DNA from: a bacterium
Lineage (GTDB): Bacteria; UBP15; UBA6099; JAJRTR01
Length of the DNA: 28,604 bases
Assembly (NCBI GenBank): GCA_024278215.1
Contig: JAJRTR010000113.1
Coordinates: 1-28,604, forward strand
Reading direction: 5' to 3'
A program made the position numbers and the translations under genes. The first letter of the stretch is position 1, and every line of letters begins with the position of its first letter. Positions 1 to 8,473 of the stretch are shown here, one piece after another. Under the pieces are notes generated by a model. That model made no database searches. It saw only the letters and a program-made list of their open reading frames with translations, and was not told the origin of the DNA.

Positions 1-528
1 AAGAAAGAAGGCGATGAGGCGGATATATTATTTTCGCAAGCCTTCGACAAGTTCAAAAAAGCAGTTGAGATTAAACCGGATTTCCACGAAGCATGGAACA
101 ACTGGGGAAATGTTTTAGGGAAACTTGCGGAAAAGAAAGAAGACGATGAGGCGGATAGAATATTTTCGCAAGCCTTCGACAAGTTCAAAAAAGCAGTTGA
201 GATTAAACCGGATAAACACGAAGCATGGAACAACTGGGGAACGGTTTTAGGGAAACTTGTGGAAAAGAAAGAAGGCGATGAGGCGGATATATTATTTTCG
301 CAAGCCTTCGACAAGTTCAAAAAAGCAGTTGAGATTAAACCGGATTTCCACGAAGCATGGTACAACTGGGGAACAGATTTAGGGAAACTTGCGGAAAAGA
401 AAGAAGGCGATGAGGCGGATATATTATTTTCGCAAGCCTTCGACAAGTTCAAAAAAGCAGTTGAGATTAAACCGGATTTCCACGAAGCATGGTACAACTG
501 GGGAACGGTTTTACTTTCACTTCATTCT
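1..528 (+). repeat. Four tandem 132-bp coding repeats
   Basis: Units begin at 1, 133, 265 and 397, with a period of exactly 132 bp (44 codons). They differ by only a few substitutions, for example codons giving F or K after KPD and N or Y after EAW. The fourth unit diverges in its last 15 or so bases, where the non-repeated C-terminus begins. Because base 1 falls exactly at the start of a unit, more copies probably lie upstream. Confidence 0.95.
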
Positions 529-795
529 AAAATGGCAGATGACAAACGGGAGAATGTTCTGGAACAGGCACGAGAAAATCTCCTGACGGCTGAGAGTCTA
601 AAAGAGGGACAATCGGCATATAATCTGGCGTGTGTTTCTGCGCTGGAAGGGAAGAAGACAGAATGCCGGGAGTGGTTAGAAAAGAGCAATAAGAACGGCA
701 AGTTACCTTCGAGAGAGCTTATCGAGGAGGATCAGGATTTAAACAGTGTGAGGAAGGAAGAATGGTACAGGGAATTTATTAACAACTTAAGGTAA
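1..795 (+). CDS. TPR-repeat protein, C-terminal part (5' end outside window)
   Basis: The frame is open from base 1 and ends at TAA 793-795, so the start lies upstream of the window. The visible 264 residues begin with four nearly identical 44-residue units. Each has a TPR-like helix pair (core FKKAVEIKPDFHEAW, then NWGxxLGKL) and an extra acidic/basic linker of the EKKEGDEAD type, which makes the unit longer than the usual 34 residues. After the repeats comes a more ordinary TPR-like end, with YNLACVSALEGKKTECREWL and a final DLNSVRKEEWYREFI. This matches the closing segment seen in many bacterial TPR proteins. TPRs are protein-interaction scaffolds; no catalytic domain is visible in this part. 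The region looks AT-richer than the following genes. It converges with purQ, with only 12 bp between the two stop codons. Confidence 0.85.
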   Translation, partial: KKEGDEADILFSQAFDKFKKAVEIKPDFHEAWNNWGNVLGKLAEKKEDDEADRIFSQAFDKFKKAVEIKPDKHEAWNNWGTVLGKLVEKKEGDEADILFSQAFDKFKKAVEIKPDFHEAWYNWGTDLGKLAEKKEGDEADILFSQAFDKFKKAVEIKPDFHEAWYNWGTVLLSLHSKMADDKRENVLEQARENLLTAESLKEGQSAYNLACVSALEGKKTECREWLEKSNKNGKLPSRELIEEDQDLNSVRKEEWYREFINNLR

Positions 796-807
796 ATACT
801 CTCGTTC

Positions 808-1692
808 CTAGTAGTGAATATTGTGTATTGCCCCGGTTGGAAGCAGTTCCTTTTTTGCGAAGCGGACGGCGTTTTCGAATATGGCGATGCCGTCGCCTTT
901 GCGGCCTGCTTCGCCGCGTGTCCAGCGCGGGTGCTGCGTGGGTACGACAAATCGCTCGGGGTGCGGCATAAGGCCGAAGACGCGCCCGGTTGCGTTGCAG
1001 ATTCCCGCTATGTGGTCTTCCGAGCCGTTGGGGTTGATGGGGTAGCCGCCGGTCTCTCCCGCAGCGTCCGTGTATTGATATACTACCTGGTTGTTGTCCC
1101 AGAGCCGCCTGCGTGTTTCCTTCGAGTCGAAGATCAGTTTGCCTTCTCCGTGCGCGACAGGCAGTGTGATTATCTCCGTCATCCCCTTTGTGAACACGCA
1201 TGGCGAATCGGCGGGCATTTTCAGGTGGACCCAGCGACATTCGAACTTTCCCGAATCGTTGTCGAAGACAGTGAGACTCTGCGCGCCTGTGCCGGAAGCG
1301 CCGCCGGCGGCGTCGAATCCCGGCAGGAGCCCAGCTTTGACAAGCACCTGGAAGCCGTTGCAGATACCGATTACAAGTTTCCCTTCAGCAACAAAAGCAT
1401 CGACCTGATCGGCGATTTTGAGGCTGAGTTCGTTGGCGAGTACTTTTCCGGCGGAGATGTCGTCGCCGTAGGAGAAACCGCCTGGAACGGCGAGTATGTG
1501 GTAGTCTTTCATATTCTTTTCGCCGCGCGCTATCTGGTTTATGTGGACGAGGTCTGCCGCTGCGCCGGCGATTTCGAATGCGTGCTTTGTCTCGCGGTCG
1601 CAGTTTATTCCCGCCACCCGCAGCACGAGCGCTTTCGGTTTACCTGTTGTTGTTTTTCTTCCGATTCTCACAGCGCGAGTGGTTCCTTCCAT
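808..1692 (-). CDS. purQ: Phosphoribosylformylglycinamidine synthase, glutaminase subunit PurQ
   Basis: This class I glutamine amidotransferase supplies ammonia to PurL for the fourth step of de novo purine synthesis. From the ATG at 1692 it is 294 residues. It shows the PurQ signature near residues 68-88 (VPGGFSYGDDISAGKVLANE) and the nucleophile elbow GICNGFQ with catalytic Cys111. The His-Glu pair of the triad is in LMPHPER (about 244-246). The ATG start overlaps purL by 25 nt. A GTG at 1671 that makes a GTGA overlap with the purL stop is an alternative start, giving 287 residues and a downstream position from an AAGGA sequence. The stop is TAG at 810-808, with a second in-frame TAA seven codons later. 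It is the last gene of the purS-purL-purQ unit. Confidence 0.95.
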   Translation of the reverse strand: MEGTTRAVRIGRKTTTGKPKALVLRVAGINCDRETKHAFEIAGAAADLVHINQIARGEKNMKDYHILAVPGGFSYGDDISAGKVLANELSLKIADQVDAFVAEGKLVIGICNGFQVLVKAGLLPGFDAAGGASGTGAQSLTVFDNDSGKFECRWVHLKMPADSPCVFTKGMTEIITLPVAHGEGKLIFDSKETRRRLWDNNQVVYQYTDAAGETGGYPINPNGSEDHIAGICNATGRVFGLMPHPERFVVPTQHPRWTRGEAGRKGDGIAIFENAVRFAKKELLPTGAIHNIHY

Positions 1693-4109
1693 GCTTTTTT
1701 CAGTTTCCCGATCGAGGCTTTTATCGCCGGGTCCGCGTCCGGGGCTCCGATGATCAGCATATCGCCTTCCTCCACGACGCCCACCTTTTTGCAGGGCAGT
1801 CCCTTGAATCGTTCCCTGAATTTTGTTTCTTTTCCTTTTCCGACTTCGACCACGAATCGTGTGTTGGACTCGGAGAACAGCAGGTTGTCCATTCTGTCGA
1901 TCTTGTTGGCGCCGGGAATTTTTTGAGTGTCGACCATCGCGCCGAGCCCGCCGGCGAACGCCATTTCGGCGACCGCGACCGCGAGGCCGCCGTCGCTGCA
2001 ATCGTGGCAGGCGCGCACGAGGCCGCCCGTGATCGCTCCATACATCGCGCGGAATATCTTCTTCGCTTTTTTCGGGTCGACTTTCGGCACATTATTGCCG
2101 ATGAAGCCGCGGCTCTGGTAATACTGCGAGCCGCCCAGTTCGTCGAATGTCTCGCCGACGACAAATATCGCGTCGCCCGCTTCCTTGAAATCCATCGACA
2201 CGCACTTTCGCACATCGTTGACCCGCGCCGCCGCCGATATGAGCAGGGTCGGAGGTATCGCGATTGTCTTACCGTCGACGGCGAATTCGTTGTTGAAGCT
2301 GTCTTTACCGGAGATGAAAGGCGTTCCGTATTCGACAGCGATATCGTAGCAGGCACGCGACGCTCGGACGAGGTCGCCGAGTCTGTCGGGCTTGTCGGGG
2401 TTGCCCCACACGAAATTGTCGAGGATGCACGTACGAGCCGGGTTGCCGCCGACGGCGACCGCGTTGCGCATCGCTTCGTCTATCGCGCTCGCGGCCATCC
2501 AGTAGGGGTCGATGTCGCCGTAGCGTATCGCGATGCCGTTGGAGACGGCCAGTCCGCGCTTCGAGCCGAGCACCGGCGTGACGACAGCGGCGTCGCCGGG
2601 ACCGTCGTCCTGCGCACCCACGAGCGGTTTCAGCACACTGCCCGCCTGCACCTCGTGATCGTACTGGCGCACCACCCATTCTTTGCTCGCCACATTGAAA
2701 GTGCCGAGCACCTTGATCAGCCGGTTCGTCAGGTTCTTCGGGCAGGCGAAAGTGGGTTCGGGATGATCGGGCGCGTCCCACACAGCCGGGCGCGGGTAGC
2801 GCGGCACACCGCCGTGGAGGAAGCTCATGTCGATGTCGGCGATTATCTTCCTGTTGTATTTTACAACGAATCTTTTCGAGCCGGTGAATCTGCCGATGAC
2901 AGTCGCCTCGACGTCTTCGCGCTCGCAGAGTTTCATGAATGTTTTGAGGTTTCGGGGCGGGACGGAGAGCACCATGCGCTCCTGCGCCTCGGAAAGCAGA
3001 ATCTCCCATGGCAGCAGGCCGCCGTATTTTAGAGGCGCTTTTTCGAGATTAACCTCCGTGCCGATGCGTTCGCCCATCTCGCCCACAGCCGACGAGAACC
3101 CGCCCGCGCCACAGTCGGTGATGCAATCGTAGAGTTTCAACTCGCGCGCCTGGAGGATCACGTCGAGCGCTTTTTTCTCGACAATCGCGTTGCCTATCTG
3201 CACCGCGCCGCTCGAGGTGACTTCCGACTTGTCGTCGAGTTCGACAGAAGAAAAAGTCGCGCCGTGTATGCCGTCGCGTCCGGTGCGACCGCCCACCGCG
3301 ACGATGTGGTCGCCCTTGCGCGGGCGCTTCACCACGCGGTCCACCGGCAGCAGGCCGCCGGTGCCGCAATATACGATGGGGTTGCCAAGGTAGCGGTCGT
3401 CGAAGTGGAGCGAACCGTTGATGGTGGGGATACCCATGCGGTTGCCGTAGTCGCGAACGCCGGCGACGACACCTTTCAATATTCGTTTTGGATGCAGGAT
3501 GCCGCGCGGCAGGTCTTCATGGGGGAAGTCGGGGCGCGCGAAACAGAACACGTTATTATTGAAGACGGGCGTCGCGCCCAGGCCGGTGCCGAGCGGGTCG
3601 CGGATGACGCCGCCTATGCCCGTGTTCGCGCCGCCGTAGGGGTCGAGAGCCGACGGGTGGTTGTGGGTTTCGACCTTGAAGACGAAGTGGAAATCGTCGT
3701 CGAACTCGACAACCCCGGCATTGTCGCTGAAGACGGAAACGCACCAGTCGTTCCTGCCGAGTTTCCTGCGTATTTCTTTCGTCGCGCCCACTATCGTCTG
3801 TTTAAAAAGGTTGTCGATCAACTCGCTCTCGCCGTTTTCCGTGTAGTGGATGATGCCGTTGAACACCTTGTGCTTGCAGTGTTCGGACCACGTCTGCGCG
3901 AGAGTTTCGAGTTCGACGTCCGTCGGGTTGCGTTTCTTATTTTTAAAGTAGCGGGCGATCTTCTTCATTTCGAGGAGATTAAGCGACAGAGTGCGCTCTT
4001 TGCTGATGGACATGAGTTCCGCGTCGGTCGCGCCTGTTACATCCACGACTTCAACGCCCGCAACGCCTTTATCCGCCGCAGTTTTTTTCAGCGTAAATTT
4101 ACGTGCCAT
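1668..4109 (-). CDS. purL: Phosphoribosylformylglycinamidine synthase, synthetase subunit PurL
   Basis: PurL is the ATP-dependent synthetase that converts FGAR plus ammonia to FGAM. At 813 residues it is the small, three-subunit type of PurL, although somewhat longer than the roughly 740 residues common in Firmicutes. The sequence shows TWSEHCKHK near the N-terminus, then VETHNHPSALDPYGGANTG and GGVIRDPLGTG, which are the nucleotide- and substrate-binding segments of the family. Later come DCGAGGFSSAVGEMGE and the second-half AIRS-like motifs CHDCSDGGLAVAVAEMAF and SESNTRFVVEV. It starts 18 nt after the purS stop, with a purine-rich GGGGAT upstream of the ATG, and its TGA stop lies inside purQ, suggesting translational coupling. 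Confidence 0.97.
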   Translation of the reverse strand: MARKFTLKKTAADKGVAGVEVVDVTGATDAELMSISKERTLSLNLLEMKKIARYFKNKKRNPTDVELETLAQTWSEHCKHKVFNGIIHYTENGESELIDNLFKQTIVGATKEIRRKLGRNDWCVSVFSDNAGVVEFDDDFHFVFKVETHNHPSALDPYGGANTGIGGVIRDPLGTGLGATPVFNNNVFCFARPDFPHEDLPRGILHPKRILKGVVAGVRDYGNRMGIPTINGSLHFDDRYLGNPIVYCGTGGLLPVDRVVKRPRKGDHIVAVGGRTGRDGIHGATFSSVELDDKSEVTSSGAVQIGNAIVEKKALDVILQARELKLYDCITDCGAGGFSSAVGEMGERIGTEVNLEKAPLKYGGLLPWEILLSEAQERMVLSVPPRNLKTFMKLCEREDVEATVIGRFTGSKRFVVKYNRKIIADIDMSFLHGGVPRYPRPAVWDAPDHPEPTFACPKNLTNRLIKVLGTFNVASKEWVVRQYDHEVQAGSVLKPLVGAQDDGPGDAAVVTPVLGSKRGLAVSNGIAIRYGDIDPYWMAASAIDEAMRNAVAVGGNPARTCILDNFVWGNPDKPDRLGDLVRASRACYDIAVEYGTPFISGKDSFNNEFAVDGKTIAIPPTLLISAAARVNDVRKCVSMDFKEAGDAIFVVGETFDELGGSQYYQSRGFIGNNVPKVDPKKAKKIFRAMYGAITGGLVRACHDCSDGGLAVAVAEMAFAGGLGAMVDTQKIPGANKIDRMDNLLFSESNTRFVVEVGKGKETKFRERFKGLPCKKVGVVEEGDMLIIGAPDADPAIKASIGKLKKAWKEPLAL

Positions 4110-4127
4110 AAAGAGACATCCCCTGAA

Positions 4128-4592
4128 TCAGTTTTTCTCAATCGTATATGATTGTATGATATTGTTGGCCAGCAGTTTCCTGCTTATCAGGTCGACATCG
4201 GCCTTCGACAGTCGGCCGCGCAGGACGACTTTTGTGGCGGTTCCGGCAGCGGTAGCACCCGCGATGCCAAGGTCGGCAATGCCCTTCATCGTGGATTCCG
4301 AGACCGGATCGGTAACACCGTGATTATAGCGCACCTCGATAATCCAGGCACCTTTCGTCAGCGGCCCGGAGATGGTGCCGACGACGAATTCCTGCGACAC
4401 GGGGTCGCAGAGGAGTTCCGCGCCGATGCGTTGCGCCTGCTTTTTGCCGATCCTGCCCTCGATCTCGGTCACCCTGATAAAACGCGCTCCGACCGCGCCC
4501 GTGATGTTAAGGTCCTCGATGTCCTTTAGAAGCCCATCGCCTGCGGCATCCACCAGATTTTCCTTTATATATACTTCGATTCGTGTGGTCAT
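4128..4592 (-). CDS. purS: PurS, tandem double-domain form
   Basis: PurS is the small structural subunit that joins PurL and PurQ in the three-subunit FGAM synthase. It is normally about 80 residues and works as a dimer. This protein has 154 residues and contains two consecutive PurS-like units. The first is about residues 3-72, starting RIEVYIKENLVDAAGDG and ending LLCDPVSQEFVV. The second is about 81-152, starting WIIEVRYNHGVTDPVSES and ending KLLANNIIQSYTIE. Both units share the beta strand, the D-P/A-x-(G/S) turn, the KxxQ/D basic helix and the final (C/N)(D/N)(P/I) strand. It is the first gene of the operon and has a good promoter upstream. The assignment rests on the fold pattern plus position next to purL and purQ. 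Confidence 0.88.
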   Translation of the reverse strand: MTTRIEVYIKENLVDAAGDGLLKDIEDLNITGAVGARFIRVTEIEGRIGKKQAQRIGAELLCDPVSQEFVVGTISGPLTKGAWIIEVRYNHGVTDPVSESTMKGIADLGIAGATAAGTATKVVLRGRLSKADVDLISRKLLANNIIQSYTIEKN

Positions 4593-4628
4593 AAGCGTAA
4601 TTCTCCGCGGAATCCGACATCCGGAGCT

Positions 4629-4658
4629 ATCTTATCCTATCGGCTTTGGAAGTGTCAA
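4629..4658 (-). promoter_or_regulatory. Putative sigma70-type promoter of the purSLQ operon
   Basis: On the minus strand a perfect -35 hexamer TTGACA (4658-4653) is followed by GATAAG at 16 nt spacing or TAAGAT at 18 nt spacing; each matches four of six positions of TATAAT. The predicted start point is about 30 nt ahead of the purS ATG at 4592, with GGAG at 4606-4603 as ribosome-binding site. Confidence 0.55.
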
Positions 4659-4770
4659 ATTTATGGGGTAGGTGATGCTGTCCGAACGACACAATCCGTG
4701 TGCGGTTCGATGTAAATATGCACAAAAACCAACCTTTCGCACATATACTGTTGCTATTATCTTAATATTT

Positions 4771-4948
4771 GAGCCAATTGCAAAATTCTGATTCTGCTGC
4801 GGTCGGCTGCTAGTGTCCATAGCTGCGTTGTCGGCATAAAATCGTCCTCGACGTACTCTACAAGTACGCCTGCGGGGATTTTACACCTCCGCCTTGCTCT
4901 GAACAATTTCGCTCGACCTCGCTACGAACATAATTTTGCAATCGGCTC
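4771..4948 (+). repeat. 178-bp element with terminal inverted repeats (MITE-like), copy 1
   Basis: The ends are inverted copies: GAGCCAATTGCAAAATT at the left and AATTTTGCAATCGGCTC at the right, one mismatch in 17. A second copy with the same body lies in reverse orientation at 13147-13308. This copy has 16 bp absent from copy 2, forming a perfect hairpin (CGTACT, five-base loop, AGTACG) near 4853-4868. No gene of useful length is present inside. It fits a short non-autonomous mobile element or a dispersed structured repeat. Around it, 4593-5077 holds the purS promoter and a small hairpin at 4683-4709 and otherwise nothing I can identify. A run of T follows the right end, so the folded element might also terminate transcription. 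Confidence 0.8.
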
Positions 4949-5077
4949 GTTTTTTGTTATATTTAGTGTAATGAGTAAGCAATATAGAGGATATTATTCC
5001 AAGATAAGAAAACAGTCGCATAAGTATGAATCAGTCGAATGTTTCATGAATTCCGTGCGAAACGGGGAGATTTTCAA

Positions 5078-8000
5078 ATGAAAAGAGTTGTATCGTTAAT
5101 GCCGCTGTGTGCAGCGATAATGATCTTGAGCCTCTGGACTGTTAGCGCAATCGCGGAGGAAGCCGTCGCGCGGGAGTCGAATGCTACCGATACGGTGAAT
5201 TCACAGATGCTGGAAGACGAGCTCGACTCCGTGCTCGACTCGACAAAGGCGAGCGGCACACTCGATAAAAGCGAGAGCAATGTCGATGTCTCCGCGGGCA
5301 ACGGCGAATCGATGACCATACTTGACGACGACCTTGAATATGAAATTATTTTTGAAGAGATAGAAGTGGATGATCAAGATGACGACGGCTTTGTTTTCGA
5401 CGTAACGGGATTCAGGAAATTCAAATGGAAAGACTACAGCAGCAGCGGAAACAGCACGCAGTTCGAGTCCAACAACGGGCTGCGGTATTTCGACACGAAA
5501 ATCGAGCAGTCCAGCCAGATTTCACTTTTCGGACAACACAAGAAAGGTATTTTCATTCGCGGTGATTTTTCCGAACTGCCGTACCAGGAACGTGTGCTGT
5601 CGCTCGAGCTCGAGACCCGGAAAGGGAAAGCACGGATGGGCGACTTCTCGACAAAGTTCCCCGGCGAGAAACTGACGCAGTTCTCGAAAAACGTCGAGGG
5701 TTTCGATTTCTCCTACGATTTCGGCGACTTGAGCTTCGAGACAATTATGTCGAAACAGAAAAGCGCGACCAAAAGAGAAACATTCAAAGGCCAGAACCTG
5801 CGCGGCCCGTATAAACTGAAGACAACGGGCATCGTCGAGGGCAGCGAAAAGATCAGGCTCGACGGCGGCGAACTAAATAAGACGCAATACAGGATTGATT
5901 ACTTCCGTGGCGAGATTACTTTCATGTTCATCGTGGACCCGACACAGGAAATAGAAGTTACTTACGAAACGGAGCTGTTATGGAGCGCCCGCACCGGATC
6001 GGTGAAAGGGTTCGGCCTCGAGTATCAGCCGGGCAAGAAGAATTATATCATCGGCGCTTCGTACCAGAACGAAGGCACAAACGCGCTTTCCAGGAGCGTG
6101 CTCGAGGGTGATACGATTACATTCGCGAGTGTCACGACCGGTCTTCCATACAGTCTCGGCAGAACTCTGATCAACAAGAACAATATAGTCGTTACCAATA
6201 ACACGAACGGACTTGAATACCTGATGGTGGACAGTTCGGGGGAGAACTACACAATAGATTACGCCGCGGGAAACATCACATTCCTGAATACAGTCTTCTC
6301 GGGAGCGAACGCAACGGTGGACTTCTTCTACTACAATCCGGAATTAGTGGAAGCGATGGTTGACGAGAAGCTTATCGGACAGGCGGTATTCGATCTTTCC
6401 AGACGCACGATTTTCGCCGGAACCGAACATGTACGACTATACGAAAATGACCTGTTCAAGCAGGACCTCACTGTGGATGACGACTACACAATCAACGAAA
6501 CACAGAACACGATAACTCTGGATTCGAACATAGCGGGATTACTCACCGCGGATAACAGCAATTACTATGTCCTCATCGACTACCAGTATGTGCAGGAGAC
6601 CGGCGCTGAATTGTCGGAAGCGGAGCGGAATGTATACGACGCTTACCTGAAGTTCAGACCTTTCAAGAACCTCTATCTCGAGACGGAAGTGGCGCAGTCG
6701 GAGGCAGACCTCTACCCCAAAACGATCAGTGTAACCGAAGAATATATCGCGACAGTCGCGGACGCCTCGAAGACTGAGTACTTCCTGGCGAACAGCAGCG
6801 TTGTCGACGGGACCATCGAGGTTTATTACGACGACATCCTCACTCACGGCAACAAACTCAATAATGGGTCGGACTATACTCTCGTCCATAACGGCGCGAC
6901 ACAGACCGACTCCATTGTCTTCATCACCACACCCACACTGGGCAGAACTCTCGTGGCCAACTACCAGTACAGGCCTTCTTTTTCGGGCGACAGAGTGCAG
7001 ACGGGCAACGCTTTCAGACAGAAGATAGTCTTCACCCTCGACAAGTTCAATTTGAACGGCGAGGTTATTACAAAGGACCCGGAATTCTCGCCGATGAATG
7101 TATACAACGATATGCGCGACCAGGAAATAACCGGCGCCATGTCTTATCAATTCAACAAACAAATATCAATTTTCTCCAATTACGACACATACACCGACAA
7201 ATATGATTTCAACTCGGACAAAAATGACGAATATAAGGAAATATCCGGCGGACTCACCTACAGGGGCGACACTATCAGGGAATTGACATATAAACGGACA
7301 CAGGCCGACGAGCAGGACAGCCTGCCGGTCGGACAACATAAAAAAGACAACACCAAGGATATAGACAAACTCACTCTGAACGTGAACCTTATCAAGAATG
7401 ACAAATTGATACTGAATACGACATTCGAGGATTCGGAGTTCAATGACGAAACAGGCGATCTGAGCGACAGGAGCATCGAACGGCGTCACTATGGAATAGA
7501 AGCCAACCCGAGCCAGAAACTCAACCTGAAAACATATTTTGAAACTACATCCGTAGCTTCTGACGCCCCGGCATCTTTCGGAGCGCTTGCGGATTTCAAC
7601 ATTACCACATACTCGAAGAACTTGCTGATAAACTACTATCCGAACGAGATATGGGCTCTTTCGGGCGACATGATGCTGCAGGCACGCACGGACTCCAGAC
7701 CCGATTTTAAAAATGATTTCCAGGACACAGCTAAATTCACTCTCGCGTCAAACCCGTTCGGCAGATTCACACACGTAAACGCCACCCTCTACAGACGCGA
7801 CATCCCCGACGAAATAACCGGCGGCACACGCAGTGACCAGATGAGCTTCGATTTCGGATGGAAACTCGCCCCACGCTGGTCCGCCGTGCCTTCGTTCAAC
7901 AAGACTGTCAATAAAACTGGCAACACCAGCAGGAACGACACCGACACCAAAGGCATCAATTTCATTTTCAACGCGGACAATATCGGCAGATGGGCCGGAA

Positions 8001-8413
8001 ACTTCAGACTCCAGGACAACACGAGAAAAAACAGTACGGAAACTACAAGTTCCACTTCCAGCGACAACCAGTACCTCCTTAACGTGGACTACCACATGAG
8101 CGAGAATGTTGAAATGTTCTGGAAATTCGATTTCAAGGACTCGTCCAGCGGCGCTCAAAACACTCTGCTCAGTTATAATATCAACTATCTCTTCAGCGAA
8201 AAACTGCTTGCAGGACTGAACATAAACAGCAACAAAGCGAAATCCGGCTCCTCCACCACCAGGCGCGACTACTATATTCTCAACGTCGATTACACAATAA
8301 ACGATACGTTCTCTCTCTCCGCCGAGTTCGAGCGTCAGAATTATACCGGTGCCGACCCCGCTACCGATTACAATGGTTTTATCTCCACGCTGGAGTTCAC
8401 TGCTAAATTCTGA
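5078..8413 (+). CDS. Very large putative outer-membrane beta-barrel surface protein
   Basis: I do not recognise a named family. The start at 5078 is chosen because GGGGAG lies about 10 nt upstream and the protein then begins MKR followed by a hydrophobic stretch ending AIA/EE, a clear signal peptide; an in-frame ATG at 5039 would bury it. The mature protein (1111 residues in all) opens with an acidic, low-complexity section of about 80 residues. Four modules follow with the pattern Y-x-I-D/N-x-x-x-G/N-x-I-T/V-F and a closing V-x-Y strand, near nt 5870-5960, 6180-6340, 6470-6590 and 6830-6975. This pattern resembles strand modules in SprA-like and other giant surface proteins. From about nt 7070 onward the sequence is alternating polar/hydrophobic strands, ending EFTAKF with a terminal Phe, typical of outer-membrane barrels. 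Role unknown. Confidence 0.8.
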   Translation: MKRVVSLMPLCAAIMILSLWTVSAIAEEAVARESNATDTVNSQMLEDELDSVLDSTKASGTLDKSESNVDVSAGNGESMTILDDDLEYEIIFEEIEVDDQDDDGFVFDVTGFRKFKWKDYSSSGNSTQFESNNGLRYFDTKIEQSSQISLFGQHKKGIFIRGDFSELPYQERVLSLELETRKGKARMGDFSTKFPGEKLTQFSKNVEGFDFSYDFGDLSFETIMSKQKSATKRETFKGQNLRGPYKLKTTGIVEGSEKIRLDGGELNKTQYRIDYFRGEITFMFIVDPTQEIEVTYETELLWSARTGSVKGFGLEYQPGKKNYIIGASYQNEGTNALSRSVLEGDTITFASVTTGLPYSLGRTLINKNNIVVTNNTNGLEYLMVDSSGENYTIDYAAGNITFLNTVFSGANATVDFFYYNPELVEAMVDEKLIGQAVFDLSRRTIFAGTEHVRLYENDLFKQDLTVDDDYTINETQNTITLDSNIAGLLTADNSNYYVLIDYQYVQETGAELSEAERNVYDAYLKFRPFKNLYLETEVAQSEADLYPKTISVTEEYIATVADASKTEYFLANSSVVDGTIEVYYDDILTHGNKLNNGSDYTLVHNGATQTDSIVFITTPTLGRTLVANYQYRPSFSGDRVQTGNAFRQKIVFTLDKFNLNGEVITKDPEFSPMNVYNDMRDQEITGAMSYQFNKQISIFSNYDTYTDKYDFNSDKNDEYKEISGGLTYRGDTIRELTYKRTQADEQDSLPVGQHKKDNTKDIDKLTLNVNLIKNDKLILNTTFEDSEFNDETGDLSDRSIERRHYGIEANPSQKLNLKTYFETTSVASDAPASFGALADFNITTYSKNLLINYYPNEIWALSGDMMLQARTDSRPDFKNDFQDTAKFTLASNPFGRFTHVNATLYRRDIPDEITGGTRSDQMSFDFGWKLAPRWSAVPSFNKTVNKTGNTSRNDTDTKGINFIFNADNIGRWAGNFRLQDNTRKNSTETTSSTSSDNQYLLNVDYHMSENVEMFWKFDFKDSSSGAQNTLLSYNINYLFSEKLLAGLNINSNKAKSGSSTTRRDYYILNVDYTINDTFSLSAEFERQNYTGADPATDYNGFISTLEFTAKF

Positions 8414-8436
8414 AAAGCTACAGGAGCTCTTCATCT

Positions 8437-8456
8437 GCATATTTCGCCAAAACGGG
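8437..8456 (+). repeat. Short dispersed repeat, divergent copy (GCATATTTCGCCAAAACGGG)
   Basis: Lies 24 bp after the stop of the barrel protein. It matches the family core GCATATTTCACCAATGCGGG at 17 of 20 positions but has lost the palindromic right arm, so it would not fold well. Intact family members are at 9785, 19917 and 26086. Confidence 0.5.
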
Positions 8457-8473
8457 TTGAAAAGGAGTTTCGT

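Noticed and set aside
1-528. CRISPR array
   Set aside because: The tandem repeats are 132 bp, contiguous and coding, with no spacers.
808-4109. Long plus-strand open frames opposite purQ and purL
   Set aside because: They are antisense shadows of GC-rich coding sequence without ribosome-binding sites. The minus-strand frames have unmistakable PurL and PurQ motifs.
4632-4820. Small minus-strand ORF upstream of purS
   Set aside because: It overlaps the purS promoter and one end of the MITE-like element. The similar reading frame in the second element copy is explained by the repeat itself.
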